This document shows positions 58,296 to 64,000 of a stretch of DNA of 64,000 nucleotides, in pieces. Source of the stretch: Micromonospora luteifusca. GTDB lineage: Bacteria; Actinomycetota; Actinomycetes; Mycobacteriales; Micromonosporaceae. How positions within the stretch are numbered: position 1 is the first letter of the stretch; each line of letters opens with the position of its first letter. The notes under the pieces are model-generated. The model saw only the letters and a list, made by a program, of their open reading frames with translations, did no database searches and was not told the origin of the DNA. A program made the position numbers and the translations under genes. The stretch spans positions 62,001-126,000 of the forward strand of contig NZ_JAFBBP010000001.1 of assembly GCF_016907275.1 (NCBI RefSeq), given 5' to 3'.

Positions 58296-59036
58296 TCAGA
58301 TGGCGGTGGTGCCGCCGTCGGTGACCAGTTCCAGGCCGTTGACATAGCTGGAGTCGTCGGAGGCGAGGAACAGGGCGACGGAGGCGACTTCTTCGGGGCG
58401 GCCCATCTTTCCGCGTGGGATGAGGGACTCGAATGCGGCCTTGGTTGCCTCGTCGAACAGTTCTTCCTGTTTGGCGGTGGCGACCTGGCCGGGGGTCAGA
58501 ACGTTGACCCGGATATTGCGGTCGCGCAGTTCGTTGAGCCAGACGCGGGCCCAGGCCTGCTGGACGGCTTTGCTTCCCGCGTAGAGGCTCCAGCCGGGGA
58601 AGGCGCCGAGGGAGGCGTTGGATCCGGTCATGAAGATCGAGCCGTTGTCGTTGATCAGCGGCAGTGCCTTCTGCACGGTGAACAGGGTGCCGCGCGCGTT
58701 GAGCCAGAAGGCGCGGTGGAACTGTTCCTCGGTGATCTCGCCGAGGACGGCGGGTTCGCCCATCCCGGCGCTGGCCCAGAGCACGTCGATCGAGCCCTTT
58801 TCCCGCTTGACGGTGTCGTACAAGCGATCCAGGTCGTCCAGTTCGGCCGCGTCACCCTGGACGGCGGTGACGTTGCGGCCGATCAGCTTGACGGCGTCGT
58901 CGAGTGCTTCCTGCCGCCGGGCCTGGATGAAGACGTGCGCTCCTTCCTCGACGAACAGTTTGGCGCCGGCCAGTGCCATGCCGGTGGATCCGCCGGTGAT
59001 CACCGCTACCTTGCCATCGAGCTTTCCCACGATCAC
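58296..59036 (-). CDS. Short-chain dehydrogenase/reductase
   Basis: 246 residues, classic SDR: cofactor loop TGGSTGMALAGAKLFVEEG, NAG-equivalent ASAGMGEPA, catalytic Ser in MTGSNASLGAF and YAGSK (Y-x3-K), and a C-terminal GLELVTDGG. The arginines after the second strand (QARRQEAL) favour NADP(H). It diverges from a TetR gene; an operator between them is probable. The GTG start has only a weak ribosome-binding site. Confidence 0.92.
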   Translation of the reverse strand: MIVGKLDGKVAVITGGSTGMALAGAKLFVEEGAHVFIQARRQEALDDAVKLIGRNVTAVQGDAAELDDLDRLYDTVKREKGSIDVLWASAGMGEPAVLGEITEEQFHRAFWLNARGTLFTVQKALPLINDNGSIFMTGSNASLGAFPGWSLYAGSKAVQQAWARVWLNELRDRNIRVNVLTPGQVATAKQEELFDEATKAAFESLIPRGKMGRPEEVASVALFLASDDSSYVNGLELVTDGGTTAI

Positions 59037-59135
59037 TCCGTTGCATTGATGGGTATCCGAAACAGCTCGTTGTTATGTACACCGAGCTGTGTGCGTAACG
59101 TACCCCGGTGGCTGGTGGGGGCGCAAGCTACGTAC

Positions 59136-59161
59136 ACCGATCGGTACCAGCGACCTATACT
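59136..59161 (+). promoter_or_regulatory. TetR operator and leaderless promoter
   Basis: ACCGATCGGT (59136-59145) is a perfect palindrome within GTACACCGATCGGTAC, and the word GTACACCGA recurs at 59076 nearer the SDR gene. TATACT (59156-59161) is a -10 box six bases before the TetR ATG. A repressor bound here would cover the -35/-10 spacer. Confidence 0.5.
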
Positions 59162-59167
59162 GGGGGC

Positions 59168-59818
59168 ATGACGGAGTTGGAGAGGGGCCCCCAGGGCCAG
59201 CGCCGCGGCAGGGGCGCACGCGAGCGCATCCTCGGCGCGTCACAGCAGCTGTTCCGCGATCAAGGCATCAACCGCACCGGCATGGACCAGCTCTGCGCCG
59301 TGGCCCAAGTGTCCAAGCGCACGGCCTACCAGCACTTCACCAGCAAGGACGAACTCGTCGCCGAATACCTGCGCCGATTCGATCCCGACGTCATGCCCGG
59401 AGTGTTCGACCGCGCCGACCTCACACCCCGCGAACGACTCCTCGCCGCCTTCGAGATACCCGCGTCCACGCCCCTGTGCCCCTACATCGCGGCAGCCGTC
59501 GAACTCCACGACCCCCAACACCCCGCATCCCAGTACGCACGCGACTACAAGATCGCCATCGCCGCGCGGCTCACCGAAACCGCCCGCGAAGCTGGTGCTA
59601 CCGACCCCGAACAACTCGGCGAACAACTGGCGCTGCTCATCGACGGCGCCTCGGCCCGCACCCGAGTCCTCAACAGCGAATCCTTCCCCACCGCCGCCGC
59701 CATCGCCGCCGTCCTCATCGACAACGCCATCCCCGCGTCATCTCCTCGGCAGCCCAGCGATGACCGCGGAACTACCGGGTCTGCTCCCGTTCCGGTGGGA
59801 GGCCCGCCGGCCGCCTAG
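59168..59818 (+). CDS. TetR-family regulator
   Basis: 216 residues. ARERILGASQQLFRDQGINRTGMDQLCAVAQVSKRTAYQHFTSKDELVAEYLRR is the DNA-binding domain; the C-terminal domain has CPYIAAAVELHDPQHPASQYARDYK. It probably represses the divergent SDR/F420-like genes through the intervening palindrome. TATACT lies six bases before the ATG, so the transcript should be leaderless. Its TAG stop shares the sequence CTAG with the stop of the convergent permease gene. Confidence 0.93.
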   Translation: MTELERGPQGQRRGRGARERILGASQQLFRDQGINRTGMDQLCAVAQVSKRTAYQHFTSKDELVAEYLRRFDPDVMPGVFDRADLTPRERLLAAFEIPASTPLCPYIAAAVELHDPQHPASQYARDYKIAIAARLTETAREAGATDPEQLGEQLALLIDGASARTRVLNSESFPTAAAIAAVLIDNAIPASSPRQPSDDRGTTGSAPVPVGGPPAA

Positions 59819-60978
59819 GTCGCGGTTGCCCGCCGGCGCCAGAGCACCGTGCACGCCCCGGCGAGGGCCAGACCGAGCAGCGGCGCGACGCCGACCCCGG
59901 CGAGCGTGCAGGCGACCGCCAGCAGCGCCGGCGGCACCCAGCACCAGGCGGGTACGGTCCGCGGCGCACGACCGCGTCGACGGGCGGCGGCCTCCACCCC
60001 CATCGGCACCACCAGCACCGGCAGCGCGGCGGCCAGCAGTGTCAACCAGGGCAGCACCAGGCGGTCGAAGCGCGCCACCGCCAGCATCCCGCCGAGCACC
60101 GCGACGGCGAGCATCGCCGCACGGGCCGGCACCCGCGGCGCCAGGCCACGCACCGCCAACGCCCCGGAGTACGTGGTGGTCAGCGCCGCGGCGAAGACCG
60201 CCACCGCGACGAACAGATTCGCGTACGCGGCCAGCCCCGACCCGGCGGCGAGCAGCGCGACAACGTCCGCCGAGCCGGTCCGCAGCCACAGGCCGGCACC
60301 GGCGAGCACACCGAGCAGCGCCGGACCGATCAGCAGCCCCACGCACCAGGCCAGGTCCCGCCGTCGGGCCAGGCCGACGCTGAAGTCCGGTGCGCGCAGC
60401 GCGAACACCGCCGCGTAGCCGATCAGCGCGGCGGCGTCGGCGAGCCCACCGGCGGCGAGGCGGACCGGCGCGCCGGGTGGCGGCAGGACGGTCAGGCACC
60501 AGCCGACCAGGACCACCGCGCTCAGCGTGGTGAAGACCGCGACCCGGTTGCCGAGCCGGGCGGGCCCCCACGAGACGGCGAGGACCGCGACCTCCAGCAG
60601 GACCGGCCCAGCCCAGCCCGGCAGGTGCGTCAACGCGGCCAGGGAGGCGCCGCCGAGCCCGACGTTGAACCCGTTCCAGCCGATCATCGAAACGGTCAGC
60701 ACAGCCGCCAGCAGCAGCCGCGAGGTGTCCCCCAGGTACGCGGGCAGCACCGCCGTCAGCGTCCCACCGTCGCCGACCGGCCGGCGCAGACCGATCCGGC
60801 CCTGCCCCCACAGCAGCGCCGCCATCAGTGCCCCGCCGACCAGCAGCCCGGCCACCGGCACCGCGCCGCCGTGCCGGGCGGCCATCGCCGCACCCAGCAC
60901 CAGGGTGGCCGGCGCGGTGCCGATGCCCAGCCAGGCGCCGACCGCTGCCGGCCACCGCCGTTCGGGGACCTCAGACAA
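59815..60978 (-). CDS. NCS1/cytosine-permease-like membrane transporter
   Basis: 387 residues with about 11-12 membrane helices. The segment SMIGWNGFNVGLGG and PVGDGGTLTAVLPAY in the first half resemble purine-cytosine permease-family transporters. It is encoded last in a sugar-catabolic operon, so it may carry a polyol or related substrate. The TTG start overlaps the previous gene's stop; the frame has no better start. The call to NCS1 is moderate. Confidence 0.7.
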   Translation of the reverse strand: MSEVPERRWPAAVGAWLGIGTAPATLVLGAAMAARHGGAVPVAGLLVGGALMAALLWGQGRIGLRRPVGDGGTLTAVLPAYLGDTSRLLLAAVLTVSMIGWNGFNVGLGGASLAALTHLPGWAGPVLLEVAVLAVSWGPARLGNRVAVFTTLSAVVLVGWCLTVLPPPGAPVRLAAGGLADAAALIGYAAVFALRAPDFSVGLARRRDLAWCVGLLIGPALLGVLAGAGLWLRTGSADVVALLAAGSGLAAYANLFVAVAVFAAALTTTYSGALAVRGLAPRVPARAAMLAVAVLGGMLAVARFDRLVLPWLTLLAAALPVLVVPMGVEAAARRRGRAPRTVPAWCWVPPALLAVACTLAGVGVAPLLGLALAGACTVLWRRRATAT

Positions 60979-61777
60979 CGTGACCCAGGTAGCCGGCGAT
61001 CGCCGCGTCCAGCACCTCCGCACCGGGACGCGCCCACACCTCGGCGGAGAAGACCTCCACCTCGATCGGGCCGACATACCCGGCCGCGTCCACCGCCTCG
61101 CGCAGCCGTCGCAGCTCGATGCAGCCGTCGCCGGGCAGCGCCCGGCCGAGCAGCACCCCCTCCGGCAGCGGCGTCACCCAGTCACAGACCTGGAACGCGG
61201 CGATCCGTGGTCCGGCCCGCTCGATCTGCGCGTACACCGTGTCGTCCCACCACACGTGATAGGCGTCCACCACCACACCGACGACCGTCGGGTCGAACCG
61301 TTCGGCGATGTCCAGCGCCTGACCGAGGGTGGCGATCACACAGCGGTCGGCGGCGAACATCGGGTGCAGTGGCTCGATCGCCAGCCGCACCCCGGCTGCC
61401 GCCGCGTGCGGGGCCAACTCGCCGATCGCGTCGGCGACCCGGCGGCGGGCGCCGTCGATGTCCCGGCTACCGGGCGGCAGCCCCCCGGAGACCAGCACCA
61501 ACTCCGGTGCGCCGAGCGTGGCCGCCTCCTCGATGGCGCGCAGATTCTCCGCCCGCCAGTCGTCGGCGGCGAAGAAGCCGCCTCGACACAGCGAGGTGAC
61601 GGCGAGGCCGGCGTCGCGGACCAGCTTCGCCGACCGGGCCAGGCCGTGCTCCGCGACGGGCTCCCGCCACAATCCGATGCCCGGTACGCCGGCAGCCACA
61701 CACCCGGCCACCACGTCGGGCAGGGGCCACCGCTGGGCGGTCGCCTGGTTGAACGAGAACCGGCGCAGCCCGGTCAT
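60971..61777 (-). CDS. Sugar phosphate isomerase/epimerase (TIM barrel)
   Basis: 268 residues in the AP-endonuclease-2-like TIM-barrel family: GLRRFSFNQATAQRWPL, ELVLVSGGLPPGSRD, GVRLAIEPLHPMF with catalytic Glu, VGVVVDAYHVWWDD (metal-binding Asp/His) and PIEVEVFSAEVW. Such enzymes isomerise keto/aldo-sugars or inosose-type intermediates. The ATG overlaps the upstream DUF993 stop (ATGA). Confidence 0.88.
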   Translation of the reverse strand: MTGLRRFSFNQATAQRWPLPDVVAGCVAAGVPGIGLWREPVAEHGLARSAKLVRDAGLAVTSLCRGGFFAADDWRAENLRAIEEAATLGAPELVLVSGGLPPGSRDIDGARRRVADAIGELAPHAAAAGVRLAIEPLHPMFAADRCVIATLGQALDIAERFDPTVVGVVVDAYHVWWDDTVYAQIERAGPRIAAFQVCDWVTPLPEGVLLGRALPGDGCIELRRLREAVDAAGYVGPIEVEVFSAEVWARPGAEVLDAAIAGYLGHVV

Positions 61778-62925
61778 TGCGGAACGCCCGCGACCGTGAA
61801 CAGCGCCCGGGCGCGGGCGGCAGCCAGGTCGGCGTCGGGCAGCAGCCCGGCGGCGTCGGCCAGGGTGAGCAGGGTCGCCAGGTGCGCCGGGGACCGGCCG
61901 GACTGCGCGCCACCGACCATCGTGAAATGGTCCTGGTGCCCGGCCAACCAGGCCAGGAAGACGATCCCCGTCTTGTAGTGCCAGGTCGGCGCCGCGAACA
62001 GGTGCCGGGCCAGCGGCACGGTCGGCGCGAAGATCTCGTCGTACGCCGCCAGGTCGCCCCGGTCGAGGGCGGCCAGCGCGGCGGCGGCGGCCGGTGCGAT
62101 GGCCGCGAACACCCCGAGCAGCGCGTCGGAGTGACCCACCTCGTCACCCCGGATCAGCTCCGGGTAGTGGAAGTCGTCGCCGGTGTAGAGACGTACCCCG
62201 GCCGGTAGTCGGCGGCGCAGCGCCACCTCGCGGCCGGCGTCCAGCAGCGACACCTTGATGCCGTCCACCTTGGCCTGGTGCGCCTTGATCAGCTCGGTGA
62301 CCGTGTCGGCGGCCAGGTCCAGGTCGGCCGCACCCCAGTAGCCGGTCAACGCCGGGTCGAACATCGGGCCCAGCCAGTGCAGCACCACCGGTTCCTCGGC
62401 GGCGGTCAGCAGCTCGTCGTACACCCGCAGGTAGTCCTCCGGACCGCGGGCGGCGGAGGCCAGGTGTCGGCTGCACATCAACACCGGTTGGGCGCCGGCC
62501 GCGCGTACGTCGTCGAGCTGCTCGCTGTACGCGGCCGTGACCGCCGCCAGGGTGGCCGGCCCGGGCGGTAACTGATCGGTGCCGACACCGGCGACGATCC
62601 GCCCGCCCACCGCGCGGGCCTCGGCGGCGCTGCGACGGATCAGCTCCCGGGTGGCCGGATAGTCCAGCCCCATCCCCCGCTGGGCGGTGTCCATCGCCTC
62701 GGCGACCCCCAGCCCGTACGACCAGAGGTGCCGCCGAAAGGCGAGCGTGGTGTCCCAGTCCACCGCCGCAGGTGCACCCGGCACGTTCTCCGCCCTCGGG
62801 TCGGCGACCACGTGCGCGGCGGCGTACGCGATCCGACTGGTCGCGGGTGCGGCCGGCCGGGCGAACCCGCTCCCTGAGGCCAGCCGGTACCGCCGCCCGC
62901 CGGGCAGCACGACCTCGGCGCTCAT
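61774..62925 (-). CDS. DUF993 family (dihydrodipicolinate-synthase-like aldolase)
   Basis: 383 residues. LDYPATRELIRRSAAEA, VVLHWLGPMFDPALTGYWGAADLDLAADTV and VDGIKVSLLDAGREVALRRRLPAGVRLYTGDDFHYPELI match DUF993, a TIM-barrel family of the DapA superfamily. KVSLL would hold the catalytic lysine if it acts by Schiff base. It is always found with sugar-isomerase and Gfo/Idh/MocA genes, as here, suggesting aldol cleavage in an unassigned sugar or polyol pathway. The ATG overlaps the oxidoreductase stop. Confidence 0.85.
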   Translation of the reverse strand: MSAEVVLPGGRRYRLASGSGFARPAAPATSRIAYAAAHVVADPRAENVPGAPAAVDWDTTLAFRRHLWSYGLGVAEAMDTAQRGMGLDYPATRELIRRSAAEARAVGGRIVAGVGTDQLPPGPATLAAVTAAYSEQLDDVRAAGAQPVLMCSRHLASAARGPEDYLRVYDELLTAAEEPVVLHWLGPMFDPALTGYWGAADLDLAADTVTELIKAHQAKVDGIKVSLLDAGREVALRRRLPAGVRLYTGDDFHYPELIRGDEVGHSDALLGVFAAIAPAAAAALAALDRGDLAAYDEIFAPTVPLARHLFAAPTWHYKTGIVFLAWLAGHQDHFTMVGGAQSGRSPAHLATLLTLADAAGLLPDADLAAARARALFTVAGVPQ

Positions 62926-64000
62926 GAGCGCAGCTCCGGCACCTCGACGCGGCAGCCCTCCCGGGCCGAGCGCAACCCCAACTCGGCAAGTTGGACGCCG
63001 CGGGCGCCGGCCAGGAAGTCCCACCGGAACGGCTCACCGGCCACGACGTGCCGCAGGAACGCCTCCCACTGCACCTTGAAGCCGTTGTCGAACTCCTCGT
63101 TGTCGGGCACCTCGGCCCACTGCGCCCGGAAGTCCTCGGTGGCCGGCAGGTCCGGGTTCCACACCGGCTTCGGGGTGACCGCCCGGTGCTGGATCCGGCA
63201 GTTGCGCAGCCCGGCCACCGCGCTGCCCTCGGTGCCGTCGACCTGGAACTCCACCAGCTCGTCGCGGTAGACCCGCACACTCCAGGCCGAGTTGATCTGC
63301 GCGATCACCCCGCCGTCGAGTTCGAAGACGGCGTACGCGGCGTCGTCGGCGGTGGCCGGATAGACCTGACCGGCCTCGTCGACCCGCTCCGGCACATGGG
63401 TGGCGGTGACGCAGGAGACGGCGTTGACCCGACCGAACAGCTCCTCCAGCACGTAGTGCCAGTGCGGGAACATGTCGACCACGATCCCGCCGCCGTCCTC
63501 GGCCCGGTAGTTCCACGACGGCCGCTGCGCGGGCTGCCAGTCGCCCTCGAACACCCAGTAGCCGAACTCGCCGCGCACCGAGAGGATCCGGCCGAAGAAG
63601 CCGCCGTCGATGAGGCGCTTGAGTTTGCGCAGACCGGGCAGGAAGAGCTTGTCCTGCACGACGCCGGTGCGTACGCCGGCCGCGTCCGCCGCCCGGGCCA
63701 GGTCGAGGGCCGCCGCGGTGTCCTCGGCCAGTGGCTTCTCCGTGTAGATGTGCTTGCCGGCCTCGATGGCCTGTCGGATCGCCTTCTCCCGCTGCTGGGT
63801 GACCTGGGCGTCGAAGTAGATCTCGACGTCGTCGCGGGCCAGCGCCGAGGTCAGGTCGGTCGTCCATTCGGTCAGCCCGTGCCGTTCGGCGAGCTCCCGG
63901 AGCTTCGTCTCGTTGCGCCCGACCAGGACCGGTTCCGGCCAGATGGTCGTGCCGTCGGCCACCGTCACACCGCCGGATTCGCGGATGGCCAGCAGCGAGC
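62922..64000 (-). CDS. Gfo/Idh/MocA-family oxidoreductase, 5' end beyond the window
   Basis: The frame is open to the window edge; the visible part gives about 359 residues and lacks the NAD Rossmann N-terminus. Seen are EIYFDAQVTQQREKAIRQAIEAGKHIYTEKPLAED (with the catalytic EKP), GVVQDKLFLPGLRKLKRLID, and EDGGGIVVDMFPHWHYVLEELFG (D/H catalytic region). It would oxidise or reduce a sugar or inositol-type substrate. It is the first visible gene of the leftward operon. Confidence 0.9.
   Translation of the reverse strand, partial: SLLAIRESGGVTVADGTTIWPEPVLVGRNETKLRELAERHGLTEWTTDLTSALARDDVEIYFDAQVTQQREKAIRQAIEAGKHIYTEKPLAEDTAAALDLARAADAAGVRTGVVQDKLFLPGLRKLKRLIDGGFFGRILSVRGEFGYWVFEGDWQPAQRPSWNYRAEDGGGIVVDMFPHWHYVLEELFGRVNAVSCVTATHVPERVDEAGQVYPATADDAAYAVFELDGGVIAQINSAWSVRVYRDELVEFQVDGTEGSAVAGLRNCRIQHRAVTPKPVWNPDLPATEDFRAQWAEVPDNEEFDNGFKVQWEAFLRHVVAGEPFRWDFLAGARGVQLAELGLRSAREGCRVEVPELRS

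Overview
The window is very GC-rich, its intergenic regions are short, and genes often meet through ATGA or GTGA stop-start overlaps. It encodes F420-type, ROK, modABC, ThuA/PKD and S8 proteins typical of filamentous Actinobacteria, and it carries repeat families I associate with Micromonospora. The best guess is a Micromonospora or close relative; the species cannot be read from the sequence. No rRNA, tRNA, CRISPR array, transposase or integrase was seen.

Layout. 1-2.2 kb is worn accessory DNA: a small GntR regulator, a DivIVA-like protein, a frameshifted partner gene, a CMD/AhpD protein and gene remnants. 2.2-8.4 kb is a leftward block with a membrane-anchored Mrr-type nuclease, a NACHT NTPase with many membrane segments, a possibly truncated gene, a membrane protein/winged-helix pair and an AbiEi/DUF559 protein. 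8.6-11 kb holds an ABC exporter divergent from a MarR regulator, with a palindromic operator between them. 11-15.5 kb holds an asparagine-synthase-like amidotransferase with a tiny leader ORF, a GCS2 carboxylate-amine ligase and an amine oxidase. 15.6-19.9 kb holds a large secreted beta-helix/CBM32 protein, a ROK regulator and a decayed sugar-binding-protein gene. 20-24.9 kb holds TMEM175, mocA and a paoABC molybdo-flavoenzyme operon. 24.9-28.7 kb holds an ArsR/SRPBCC pair, a Nudix hydrolase and an ABC exporter.

28.7-32 kb holds an unusual signalling pair: a cyclic-nucleotide-domain histidine kinase and a receiver domain fused to a thioredoxin-reductase-like flavoprotein lacking CxxC. A 59-bp tandem repeat between them creates two coupled 20-codon ORFs. 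32-38 kb holds a membrane lipase-like protein, smpB, and an HTH-TOBE regulator with modABC, which would supply molybdate to the pao enzyme. 38-42 kb holds an orphan Phd-like antitoxin, a GNAT, a PIG-V-like glycosyltransferase and a FAD oxidoreductase of sugar-mutase type. 42.3-44 kb is a TetR regulon: two small membrane proteins and three copies of a 16-bp palindrome. 44-49 kb holds MFS/LysR, ArsR/MDR and a methyltransferase. 49-55.7 kb holds a secreted ThuA-GSDH-PKD-CBM protein and an S8 protease. 56-64 kb holds a lone ABC ATPase, NADP and SDR oxidoreductases with a TetR, and a leftward sugar-catabolic operon (NCS1-like permease, isomerase, DUF993, Gfo/Idh/MocA) that runs off the right edge.

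Two window-wide regulatory patterns stand out. At least eight rightward genes have a TANNNT-like -10 exactly six bases before the start codon, as expected for leaderless mRNAs. AGCGCT-centred palindromes of LacI type precede all three large secreted-protein genes.
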